A DNA stretch of 64,000 bases from Piezodorus guildinii (Eukaryota > Arthropoda > Insecta > Hemiptera > Pentatomidae), in assembly GCA_023052935.1 (NCBI GenBank), contig JAJSOM010000051.1, positions 62,001 through 126,000 on the forward strand, written 5' to 3'. The position numbers and the translations under genes are program-made. How positions within the stretch are numbered: position 1 is the stretch's first letter; every line of letters starts with the position of its first letter. Below, in pieces: positions 52,576 to 64,000 of the stretch. The notes under the pieces were generated by a model that was not told the DNA's origin, did no database searches, and saw only the letters and a program-made list of their open reading frames with translations.

Positions 52576-55500
52576 CAAACATAAAACACCAAAAGTGTTT
52601 CCAAAGCTCCAACCTCAATCAATTCTTAAATTCTACCCAAAGTCAACCATTCTTCATCATCAAAAATTATCAATAATTCGGGAATTGACTTAAAAGGGTT
52701 TGTATTTTTAGTTAATATTTGTTCAATAAGTTAAAGCCCTTTCCCAAAAGGGGTTTTTTGCAGTGGTTTTAAATTTTTCACTACAGAAGTTTTATCCCTC
52801 ATGACAACCTTTTTGTTTTATCAAATCTGGGATCTGATTTTTGTTTTTCAAAAAACCTTAAGATTTGTTAAAAAATGCAATTTTTTTAAAAAAAGGTACT
52901 AATTAAACTTTAAAAATTTTTGGTTTAAAAAATTCTAAAACTTTTTAAAATTTTTAAAACGCAAAAATAAAATTTTTAAAGTAATAAAAATGATGAAGGC
53001 CCACTTTGTGGCCAAACCCCCGGCACAAATTAAAAATAACCTTTTTTTTAATTTTTGTTTTTTTTAAATTTTTACCGCCCCCCCCAACCCTTCCTCATCA
53101 ATTTCCCTTACGGTAAAAAAAAAACTCCATCATTACAAAAAATTCCAAAAAAGGGGAGAGGCGGGCAAAGGTTGTGAAAAAAAAAAATACTTTAAAAAAA
53201 CCTGCTATTATTTAAAAATAGTTTTTTTATTTCCAAATAAATTTTAGACGTTCGGCCTACCTTTCGGGGGCCCCACCAGTCGGGTTAAAACGAATACCCA
53301 AATTTCTCGGAATCTGACCTCACCAAGCCCAAAACTTTACTCGCCCTTTGAGTCTCCGCGTGTATAATCAATTATATTTCCCGGGACAAGCTCCGAAATT
53401 CCCCGGGGTGAACCTTTAAGGTCCCCTGGCCTCATTTTCGGGGGGGGCCAAATTTTTACGCAATACTTTATTTTGGGTAACCTTTTAAAGCATTGTTAAT
53501 CCCTTAAAAAAAAATTTTTTTAAAGGGCCCGTTTCACTTTTCAAAAAAACCTTTTGGGAAAAAAAATTGGGGTTTTTTAAATTCAAAACCTTTTTTTTTT
53601 TAGACAGAACAAACAAGTATTTAGAACCCCGAAAAATAACACGCTTTTTCCCCCTTTTTCCGGAAAATTTTTTTTCCTTTTCTTTTTTCTTTTTATCTTA
53701 AAACCCAAGTATTTGGGGAAATTTTTCTACTTCTGGGGTTTTCCCCGTTCAATCATGATTTTTTAAGTTTTTGATGGTCTTTTGGAATCATAACCTTTTT
53801 TAAAAATTTAAAAAGAATTAAATTTTCAAAAAAAAAAAATTTGAATTATTTAAATCATTAAAAAACAACAGAGATTAGCGTTTTTTTTTTTAGCAGTGGG
53901 GATACTTTTTTTTTGGGGTGACATTTTTTTTTTGACTGTAAAAAAAAATTAAAATTTTTTTTTTTTGAAAAATTAAAAAAAATTGGTCAAAAAATTACTT
54001 TTTGGGCTATTTTTTAATCGTTTTAAATTTTTTAAAACCCAAAAAAAAACCTAATTTAAAAAAGGAAAAAATTCCTTTTTTCCCCCCCTACGTCGCCCCA
54101 GGGGGAAAAAAATAAATTGGTGGAAAAAAATTTTTGAAAATTGTTTTTTTTAACCTTTTGGGCCCCCCCTTTTGGAAAAATTTTCAAAAAATTATAAAAA
54201 ACTAATTAATTTTTTTTCCACGTTGGGGGGAGCGTCAGGGGGGTTAAAATCAAATTTGTTTTTTAAATCAAAAAATTCCCTATTTTTTACGTTGAAGCCC
54301 AAAAAAGAGGGAAAAAAATTTTAAATTTGGCTAGGAGTTGCAAAACCTCTAAAGGGTGTATTTTAATAATTTAAAAATTTGAATTATGATTATAAAATTT
54401 TTTTATTCGGGGTTTGTGTCTAAAAAAATTAAAATATCCCCAAAACGAAAAAAATTTAAAAAATTTTTTTTTTAAAACTAAAGATAAAGGTTTTATGAAA
54501 AAATTAAAACAAATCCTTGGGGGTTTTTAAGTTTTTCGTTTTGAATAGGTGCTTTTCTTTAAAAATTGCTAAAAAAATTACGGGGGAGATTGCTTTTTTT
54601 TATTAAAAAACGGGTTTGGAAAAAATAATTTTCCCCCCTTTTGTTCCTTAAAAATATTACCCCCAAATTTTGTTAAATAAAAGAAAAAAGACTTTGCTTA
54701 AAATCCCCCTTAAACAGAATAAATGACCAAAAAATTTTAAAAAAAATTTCCCCACTGAGGTTATTTTTAAATTGTAAAAAGGGGGTTTGATTCTTTTTTT
54801 TTAAAATATTTTTTTAAAAAAACCCCGGTTTATGGGGGGAAAATTTTGGGAAAATTGGGGGTTTTCCCCCCAAAAAAATTTTAAAAAAAAGGTGAAACAC
54901 TGGTTTCCCAAAACCCCCAAAATTTTTTTTGATTTTACTTTTGCCCAAAAAAATTGGGATTTTTGCCCACTGTACCCCCCTTTTTCCCCGGGGAAAATAC
55001 CGGGCCCCCCCAACGTTTTTTTCCCTAACCCCTGGACTTTAATATAAATTTTTTTTTTAAAAGATGGGTTTTTAAAAAATAATGGTTTTATTATTTCCAA
55101 ATAAACTTTTTTCCCCGGGTTTTTAACGTTTATATAGTTTTTTTTTGGCTATTAAATAATTGAAAAAAATTTTTTAAATTCAAAAAAAAAATTTTTTTTC
55201 CTATCACCACGCCAATCCTCTGTTTTTTAAAAATTTTTTTTAAATTTTTTCTTATTTCGTTTATAAAAAAATTTTTTTTTTCTCTAGGAAAATAGAAGTA
55301 TGACTAATAATATAATTAAATTTTTTAAAAAGACAGTTTAATTATCTTAATATCATCCATTTTTTTTTATCAAAAACAAAAAATTTTTTTTGGGGGCCCC
55401 CTTTAAAAAAAAGCCCCCAACACTCATAAAAATGATTAAAAAGTGAGTTTTTTTTTTAAAAAAACCAAAATATTTCCAAAACGGTAGGTTTTAGAAAAAA

Positions 55501-57034
55501 ATTTTTTAAAAATTTTTAAAAAACTATTTTTTTTTTAAATTTTTTTTTAAGAACCTTCAAAAAAATCACCATAATTTTGCACATTTCAGAAAAAAAAAAA
55601 AAAAATTTTTTTTGAAAAATAATGGGGGACGTCCTTTTCAAAAAAATATATAGGTTCCTTTTTTTCCATTTTAAAAAAAAAAATTGAGTTTTTGGTTTTA
55701 AAACTTTATTAAAATTAATTATAAAAAAAAATTTTATAAAAAAAAAAAAAAAGGAAAAAAATAACTTTTTTTAAAAACCCAAAAAACCGATTTAAAATTA
55801 TAGTAAATGTTTAATTTTATCTAGTAAAATGTTAAGTTGTATTTTTTTAAAATTTTTTTTATTTTTAAAAAATTTTTTCTTTTTGTTATTCCTCATTTAC
55901 ATTTTTTTTATTCCTCTTTATTTCTTTTTTATGTTTCTATAAAAGGGGGTAAGCTCCCTTTTTAAAAAATTTAAAAAAAAAATTAATGTGGGGGGTGTTA
56001 TGATACCCTGTTATGTTTTATATAATTAAAAAAAAAAAAATTTTTTTCTAGCAAATAATTGTGGGGTTTGCATTATTGGATTTAGCATATTTACACATAA
56101 GAACCCCAAAATTTTTGGGGGAAGATTTTTAAAAATTTTTTCTTTATTAAATCCCGAACAATTTTTCCCAAATGGAAAGTTTACAGCAAGGCAAATAAGT
56201 TTAAAAAGGGAAACCATAATAAAAAAAAGAGTCTTTTTTCCCCTTTTTTTTAAAAAGTCAAAATCGCTATTTCTATTTTTATCATAATTTTAAAAAAATT
56301 TTTTTTAAAATTTTTAGATTAATTTTTTTTTAGAAAAAAAAAAAAAAAAAATTTTCCCTTTTCTTATTGCTTTTTTTTGTTTTGATTTGATATCTACAAA
56401 ATTATTAGATTTTTAAAAAAAATTTTTTTCAACACATGTTTTTAAAAAGCGAAGTTGTTTTTAAAAAAGGCTAAAAATTTTAAAAAATTCGCCAGAAAAT
56501 TTCATGTCAAGGGGGTTTTTAATTTGGGGAAAAAATAGTAAAAAAAATAAAAAAATTTAAGTGAAAAAATAATATTTTTGAGCGACATCTTTAGGACGAT
56601 TTCAAATGACTGCCCCCCTTTTTTTAAAATTTTTTTTTTGTTTTCTTCCTTAAATGGCATTTTAAAAGGGTTTTTTTAAAAATTTTTTAAAAAAAAATTT
56701 TTTTTTTGGGGAAAATTTCTATTCTAATCGTTTGGGTTTTTTTATAAATCTTCATCCAAAAATTTAAAATTAAAAAAAATTTTAGTTATATTTTGAAAAA
56801 TTTTTTATTTACTATAGTAAAGAAAAAAATTTTATTTTTTAAATTTTAAAAGGAACCCCATAAATTTTTAAAATTTTAGGTTTACTTTTAAAAATTTAAA
56901 AAAATTTTCCCCTTTAAAATTTTATCGTTTTAAAATATGTTAAAAAAAAAGGAAAAAAAATTAACGGAAATCGCAAACAGATGCCCCCTATAACATCCTT
57001 TAAAAAAAAAAAAAAATCTGGTGGGGGGGAAACT

Positions 57035-57955
57035 TGACTTTCACTTCGTAATAAAAATAACGGGGGAAAAATATTAAAAAATTTAAAATTAAAATTTTAA
57101 AAATTTTTATTGAAACATGTGTTTTTTTAAAAAAAACTTTTTATTTTTTTATTATTTCAAAAATAATCTGTTGTTTTATCTTTTTTTTATGCTCTCTTTT
57201 TTAATTTTTTAAAAAGGGGGTTGTTTTTTGAGAAAAATATTTTTTTCTAAAATCTTTAGCTTTCCAAAAAATTTTTTTTCTTTTTTGGGATTTTAAATTT
57301 TTTTTTATGTTCAAAAAGGGTTTTATTGCTTTTTAAAAAAATTTTTTTTTCTTTTTTTCTCCTTTAGTTGGGTATCGTTTTTATTCTTTTTTTTTATTTC
57401 CCCCCCTTTTTTCATCAGTGGGTAAAAAAGTTTTAATGGGGGTTTTTTTTTATAGAATAAAAAAAATTTTTAAAGGTACTTTGGGAAAAAATATGGGTTT
57501 TTTAAAACCCCTGTCAGAAAATTTTATAAAAATTGAACCTACTTGTTTTTTAAACCCCCTTTTTAAATTTTACATCGATATGGGGGTTTTAAAATAAAAT
57601 AGTGGGAAAAAGTTTTTGAAAAAATCGAAAAAGGGGGCCCCAAAATGCTGGTAAAAAACCCCCTTTTTTTGGGTAAGTCATTTTGATGAAAAAAGTTTTT
57701 TTTTGGGGCTCGGGCATATATTGTCTTAAATATGAAATTTCAGTTTAATGGGGACTCCTTTTCCCCCCCGGGGAAGTTACCTTTAAAAAACACCCCCACA
57801 CAGCCCTTTTTTTTGGCGGACGGGGTTTTTTGGGAAAACTAAAGGGGCCCCCAAAAAAAAAAGGGTTTTTTTTCCGAAAAAAACTGGAATTCGAAAATTT
57901 TCCAAATGCAATTTTTTCCCCCCTTATTTATATATAGAAAATAAAAAGTAAAAAA
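57035..57955 (+). repeat. Dispersed repeat A copy in smeared sequence
   Basis: Left word actttcacttc (about 57044), internal tgaaacatgtgttt, aatctttagctttcc and catatattgtcttaaatatg, right side ctggaattcgaaaattttcc. This is the same order and orientation as 48615-49473. Intervening positions are overwritten by homopolymers. Confidence 0.6.
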
Positions 57956-60904
57956 AAATTATTGGAATCAGTTAAAAAATAACAGAGATGTTTTCCCCCA
58001 GTGGGGGGATAGATCATTTTACTTTGTATTATTTTTTAAAATTTAAAAATTTTTTTTTAAAATTTTTCAATAAATAGTTTTATAAACAGCTTTCCAAAAA
58101 TTTTTGGTTTTATTTGGAAATTTTTAAAACCTTTTTTTTTTAGAAAAAAAAAATTATGTTCCCCCAAAAAGTTGAAAAAGGTGAAAAAAAAGTGACGAAT
58201 AGGGTTTAATTTTTTTTTCCCCCATTATTTTTTTAAATTTTAGTTATTTTATTTAATTAAATCATTTTTTTCCCCTACGAAATTTTTAAAAAATTTTTTC
58301 CCCTTTTAAAATCAAATATCAAAATTTTTTAAAAAAATTGAAGTTTTTTTTTAATTTTTTTTTTAAACGGTCGAGGTAAGTGAAAGTGGGGGGTTGCCCG
58401 CAGGGGGTTTTTTTCCTTTCATTATTAGTGATTTTTTTTTACCCCCCAAGTTCGTATTGAAAATTTGGGGTTTCAAAAAGGGTTATTTTAAAAAGGGGAA
58501 ATTTATTGTTATTTTTCTTTTTTAAAAAACTTTTTTTTTTAAAAAATTAAAACGTATAGGAGTTTTTTTTGGGTTTAAAAATTGGGAAAAAAAAAAAATT
58601 TTTTTCCTCTCATTTTTTTTTAAATTTTTTTTGAAGGAACAAATTCAAAAAAAGAAAAAGGGGGAATTTTTTTTTTAAAAAAAAGGGGTTGTTTTTTCGG
58701 TTTTTTTTAAAAAAATTTTTTAAAAAAGGGGTTTTTTTTGCACAAAAATTTTTGGAAATATTTACAGGAAAAAATTTGGAAAGGGGTTGAGTTCAAAAAC
58801 CCCAGATATTTACCTAAAGCAATAAATGAAAAAAGGGTTTAGTGTGGGTTTTAAATTTTTGGGGGAAAAGGAGTTTTTGTGTTTTAAATAACTTTACCTG
58901 CTGTCGTAAAACTTTAAACAATGAAAAAATTTTACCGAAAAATTTTACGGGGAGCTCGAAAACCCCTCTTGAAATTTATTATAAAACCCCAAATTTTTTT
59001 AAATTTTTTTAAAATTTAAAAACCCCTTTGAATTTTGTTTTTTTTTAAAATTTAAAAATTTTTTTTTTCCCCTTTTTAAAAATTAAAAAGTTTTTGCATG
59101 TTTAAAAACCGGGGAAAGGGGGAAAGTGTAATTAGTCCCCTTTTTAAAATAATTGCATTTTTAATCAAATTTTAAAAGGGTTTTTTTAAAAATTTAAAAA
59201 ACCCCTTTTTCCAGTTTTTTGATAAAACAAAAGGATTGTCATGAGGGAAAAAAAATTCTGTAGTAGCTAACTTTACCGCTTTTTAAAAAAACCCTTTTGG
59301 TAGGGGGGTTTTTTTAACTTTATTGCAATTTTAAAAAAATTTTTTTTAGGGTTTTTTTTTTCCATTCTGGTAAAAAAATAAAAAAAGGGTTTTTTTCAAA
59401 TTTTAAAAAAATTTTGCAGGAAAAAAAAATTTTTTTGAACAAAGGGAACTCTGCCAGGGGGTTTTTTTTGGGTTCTTTTTTGGGGGATGGGGTTTGTTTT
59501 CGAAATAAAAATAATTCCCCTTTTAAAAATTTTTGAAAACTTAACTCAAAAAAAACGGTTTTTGAGATTTTTTTTCCAAAAAACCCTTTTTTTTTTTTAT
59601 TTATTAAAAAAAAAAAAATTTTTAAAAATTTTTGAAATTAATTAATGATGTTTTTTTTTCCCCCCCCTTTTTTTGTAGGAGAAAAAATTCATGAAAAAAT
59701 AATAAAAAATTGATTTAAAAAATAAAAGTCTTTTTTTTTAAAAACCCTTTTATAAGTGTTAAATTTTCGAGTTTGTCAAAAAAAAGTCTTTTTTATACTT
59801 ATTTTTTCCCAAAGGAAATTTTTTTTTAAAAAATGATTTTTAAACAATGTGAACAAAAAATTAAAAACCCTCTTTTTCCTTTTGGGTTTTTTTAAAAAAT
59901 TTAAATTTTTATTATTGAAAATGTGTAGAAAAAAAAAAATATTTTTTTTCCACAAAATTTTAGAATTACTTAAAACATTTTTTTTTGAAAAAGATCTGGT
60001 TGCTCAACACACAATTTTAAAAACTTCCCCCCTTTTTTAAATTAAATTTAAAAATTTTTTTAAAAAATTACGGAAAAAAGTAAATTGTTAAAAATTAAAT
60101 TTAAAATTTTTTTGTAAAAAAAAACATGTTTTATTTAAAAAAAATTTTTTTTTAATTTTTTTTCCAAAAAAAACTATAAAATTTGTTTTATCAAATTTTT
60201 TATCACTTCCATAAACGTTTACAATTTTTTTTTATAAGATAATATTTTTTTCTAAAATCTTTAGCTTTCCAACGGTATTTTAAAACATCTATTTTTACTG
60301 TTCTTTTTGTTAAAAAAAAAAAAAAAATTGCATAAAAAAAATTTTTTTCCCTTTTTTTTCTTCTTGGATAGGGGAATTCGTTTCAACTTATTTTTAAACC
60401 GGAATGGGTCTTTTTTTAAATTTTTAATTTTTCCCGTTTCGGTCAAGTTTTGTGAGCCTCAAAGGGGGTACAAACATCAAAAAAAAAAAGGGGATACTTT
60501 TTTAATGTGATAATGAAAATTATTTGAATGTAGTGACAATGATAACATTTAAAATAAAAAAAAAAAAAATATCCCAACTATTTAAATATTATAGATACAA
60601 ATGATGTATATGATAAAAAATAAATGTGATAAGGCATAAAAAAAAAAAAAAAAAAACTTTAGATTTTAATATAGAAGTAAAAAATTATATATAAACTTTT
60701 ACCATTACTGACCATTTTCTAAGCATAAACCCAACAACGATATTTATGATATATTTTTTAAATCATATTTACATTTTTTTTTATCTATAATATTTAAACA
60801 TATTGGATATTTTCTATTTTATTTTAAATTTTATCATTGTCATAACATTAAAAAAATTTCATTATTACATTAATATGTATCTCTTTTGTTTCGGGTGTTT
60901 GTTA

Positions 60905-61017
60905 ACCCCTGATGATGGCTCACAAGTTGACCCGAAAACGTTGGCAAAATTAAAAAAAACTGACTCCTCATTATTCCACCTATAATAGCTTTTACAGTTG
61001 ACTATAATCCTCAAAAA
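60905..61017 (+). mobile_element. Right end of the fold-back/hammerhead-like family
   Basis: CCTGATGATGGCTCACAAGT with GACCCGAAAACGTTGGC at 60907-60946, then caaaattaaa, ctgactcctcattattccac and a ctataatagcttttacagtt end, matching 10675-10798. Readable despite the poor surroundings. Confidence 0.6.
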
Positions 61018-61904
61018 AAAATTTTAATATTGTAAAGACAGGGAACTATTCCCAACAAAAACCAATTAAGCCTCAGGTGCCAATAAACCTTCTGGAAAAA
61101 TTAAAAATATTTAAAAAAAACACTGAATCCGATTATTCAACCATAAAAATGTAGAGAAAACTATTGGCCCACTAGTTTGGGTTTTCGTTTATATATTTTT
61201 TATTTTTATATTAAAGTCAAAAAGTTTTTTTTTATGTCATCAATCAATTATCTTTATTTGTATTATAAATTTATGTATGTTGGTTTATTTTCTTTTTTAT
61301 TTTTTTATGTTATTATTGTCATTCATTCAAAAATATTTCTATTTGTTCAATTAAAGATTTTTCCCGCTTTAATTCCTTATAATTGATAAATTAGTTTTGA
61401 AATCAGAGTTTCAATTTCTGTCAAAAAAAGAACCAAGAACGCAAAATAATTTGTTAAATTGAAAATAAAGTTCAAAGTTCCCTGCCTAAAAAAAGGTTTT
61501 TTTGATAGTAGGTAAAGTTAGCTACCACGGAAGTTTTATCCTAAAGACAATCCTTTTGAATAGCTAAACTTTTTTAAGTTTTGGCTTTGGGAATTTTTTA
61601 AAACTGTTGCCCCTAATTTTAGTCAAGTTTACCTGAACATGTTGTGCAGCTCACTTCTTATCGCTGAGTTTGGTCAATTCTATTTTATTTTGTTTGAACT
61701 TATTTTTAAGGGACAAATTCTACAAATGCGAAATGAAATTTTTTTAATCTTTATATTAAAATTACTTTGGGTAACCATTGCTTCACACGGCTTTTTTTAA
61801 TTTAAATTTAAATTAAAAAAATTGGTGCGAGCAACACATAACTTTCACTTCCTCGACTTTTAAAATCAATTTAAAAACTATTAAATACCTTCCCAAATTT
61901 GAAA

Positions 61905-62340
61905 AAAAAGACCCATCTGGACTTTTTGGAAACGAGCTTTGGGGCTCTATAAGCCATCTAATTCCTCCCGTATCCAATCCTTACAATCCCAAAAAACCTA
62001 AATGCTCCTTATTTCGTCACAAATAAAATCATCCATAAGACCCAATATCCATTTGTTCAGACATTTCTCGTACCAGATATACACTTTTAATTCCAAACTC
62101 CCCCCGCCCATAAAAAAACCCTCTTGTCCCAAAACCTATCAAAACCCACATATTCCTGACAACCCCCCTGGCGATTGAAAAGAAGATGGCTCGGGATCTA
62201 CCTTACTTAAACAAACATTGAAGTTCTACCGCTGGGTAGTATCTTAAAAGCTTTCCGCCCTTTTCTAATTCAACATTTACTTACTGTATTTATTTTATAC
62301 AGTTGTAAAATTCAATAAAATTTGAATAAAAAAAAAAAAA
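61905..62340 (+). pseudogene. Jockey 3' end fragment
   Basis: Plus-strand words gggctctataagccatctaa, cctcccgtatccaatcctta and atggctcgggatctacctta through the 3' UTR (gttgtaaaattcaataaaat) to a poly(A) run at 62328-62340. It matches 34670-35080. The region 61905-62170 still has many substitutions. Confidence 0.7.
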
Positions 62341-64000
62341 ATTGAAAAATATTTGAAGTTGATTTTAATTAAACGTTTATTCATTTTCGTTGGAAAAATA
62401 TGTTTGATTAAATAATATCACTATATTAAATTATTATTCAGCAATAATTTTATTCCTATTGTCACTTCATATTACTTTTTACAACTCTGTGTATTCAGTT
62501 TAATATGTTTTTTTAACATCTTTTTTCTTTCCAACGGTATTTTTATACAACTATTTTACTCTTCGTTGAATTTTAGGCCGCTCTACAAAAGAAGTTTGGA
62601 TAAATTTTTAAAAAATTTTTTTAATTTCCAGAAATTGAAACTTTTCAGTCTTTTAAGGCCATTTTCAAGCCTCTGTAATAAATTAAAAGTTTTTATGGCA
62701 TTTATACTTTTTAACATCTAATAACAAAACACGTAATAAATTATTTTAATAAATCCCGTTACCTACCATGCATATCCATGTTATTATAAAATTCATTTCC
62801 CCGCTTATTGCAGTGGTCGCCCATTATTTTTTAAAAAAGTATATTTTTCAAAAAACCCCTTTTTTTCAAAAATTCAAAATTATATTTCATCATTAAATCA
62901 AAAAAGAAAATCTATTTATTCAAAAAGAAAATATTCATGGAAAAATATTCAACCAAAAGAAAAATAAAGACAATGATGAAAAAAAATTTATATTATGTTC
63001 TTATTACGGAAAAACCAAAAATAGTTTTGCTCTTTTATCCTTTAGGTTGGTCATAAATTTCATCCTTGATTCAATTTTGTATTTTTGCCGTCCTTTTCAA
63101 TGTCATTAAGATGATATGGTTTAATTTTAGGAATTTTACAAAAATCAAGGTAGTTTTTTAGAGGAAGAAAAATTTAAAATGTTGGCAATTAAGCCCAGTT
63201 TTTTAATTAGAATAAAACCCTTTACTTTGACATTAATGTCGGTTTTATTTTCTCTTCATTGGAGTGAGGTTAAAAAAAAATCGTTAGAACCGTTTTAGAG
63301 AAAATCGGATACACTAAATAATAATTTTTGTGTGGACTAATTTCTATTGTTAGGTTATTTAATCTAACAATAGAACAATATTTTATATATATGATATTTT
63401 TATTTATATAAATATTCTATACAACTTATATTTTTATTGAAATTCAATGTTAACTTTTTTCAAATCTAACTTTTTTTTAAAAAGTTCCTAAATTGGTTTT
63501 TACAACGGAGATAAGTGAAATTCGTGTTTCGAGCGCACCAGTTTTTGAAATGAAAGATAAAAAATAATAAACAATAAAGTTAAAATAAAATACGATTATT
63601 ATATATTTATTCTGAGTTGAATGCCAGTTGAGTACTATCGCGATAGTGGGGGTTATCATCATGGAGGGTTTCATTTAAACTACCAATTTACCCAAAATAT
63701 TACTTAAGTTTTAGCTAATCTAGTCCTTAATTTATAGTTATTAAAACTTATAACTCTTTTCTTTTTTAATTTTTTTATAACTCGTGCTTTTTTACATTTT
63801 AAAAAAATAATGAGAAAAAAAATATTCCCTAATGATATGTTGTTATCGTTTGGAAAAGTTAATTTGGTAACTTTTTTTAGAAACTATTGAAAAAATTAAC
63901 TATTTAAAAAAGGGTTTTAAAATGATATTTTCTTTTTTAAACTATGTGATCCCATGTTATAGTTGTTAAATTTTAAAAAGTAACCTAACTTGGAGGTTCA
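62341..64000. repeat. AT-rich DNA with repeat A pieces
   Basis: Positions 63120-63310 (gttggcaattaagcccagtt and aacc.tttactttgacatt) and 63480-63545 (acggagataagtgaaattcg, then gagcgcaccagt) match parts of repeat A. Sequence looks better than in 52.6-62.3 kb but still has A/T runs. No gene or RNA recognised. Confidence 0.45.

Larger units (their letters stand above)
52600..62340. other. Homopolymer-dominated, probably low-quality sequence
   Basis: Runs of A, T, G and C of 4-10 bases dominate, including strings of G and C that are rare in the rest of the window. Where repeats can be recognised (57035-57955, 59250-59300, 60905-61017, 61905-62340) the aligned words show bases replaced by copies of a neighbour at roughly constant length. 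Open frames here (for example 54801-55100) are Phe/Lys/Gly/Pro-only products of this pattern and are not genes. I make no gene call here. Confidence 0.7.

Noticed and set aside
54801..55100. Overlapping open frames on both strands rich in Phe, Lys, Gly and Pro
   Set aside because: They are built from homopolymer runs in the low-quality block.

Overview
This is a very AT-rich, intron- and repeat-laden eukaryotic window, probably from an arthropod. The evidence for an arthropod is a near-complete Jockey-type non-LTR retrotransposon with insect-style gag zinc knuckles, Tc1/mariner relics, and two tRNA-derived SINE families. Nothing bacterial is present: no operons, Shine-Dalgarno sites or CRISPR. 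The species cannot be named from the sequence alone.

The most gene-like content is a family of five paralogous loci, all on the minus strand. Their terminal exons lie at 855-1170, 5383-5702, 33652-33839, 41230-41678 and 45885-46207. Each terminal exon follows the same conserved intron end and starts in phase 1. Where intact it encodes a basic KRKRD-type start, an acidic Ser/Asp/Glu stretch and a charged probably helical C-terminus ending in a YxQL-like motif. Upstream of three of them sit short mini-exons of 42, 78 or 87 nt that start and end in phase 1 (5883-5969, 11933-12018, 12258-12335, 42305-42391, 42644-42685, 43219-43296, 49848-49934). Two terminal exons and one mini-exon are frameshifted, so the cluster shows duplication and decay. 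I see no first exon and do not recognise the family.

Region by region: 1-13 kb holds two family loci, two Tc1-like relics, an RT pseudogene, a ~170-bp satellite array split by SINEs and fold-back elements, and minisatellites. 13-22.8 kb holds SINEs, a truncated Jockey copy, a 1.38-kb tandem duplication and one possible isolated exon (20812-20966). 22.8-27.7 kb is the near-complete Jockey element (minus strand). 28-31.9 kb holds decayed LINE sequence and a fold-back element. 31.7-37.3 kb is a large inverted repeat (arms ~1.8 kb) around one family relic and a Jockey fragment. 37.3-40 kb is LINE, SINE and mariner debris. 40-50 kb is the best-preserved part of the gene cluster, with SINEs, a TTAA-flanked element and another dispersed repeat. 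50-52.6 kb holds nested SINEs and a Jockey fragment. About 52.6-62.3 kb is dominated by homopolymer blocks. Recognisable repeat copies there look overwritten by runs of neighbouring bases, which suggests poor consensus sequence rather than biology. 62.3-64 kb is AT-rich with repeat fragments.

A recurring theme is a hammerhead-ribozyme-like fold (CTGATGA-like box, stem II hairpin, GAAAC, GTH, closing stem I) at many dispersed repeat ends. This is consistent with Penelope-like or related non-autonomous retroelements.
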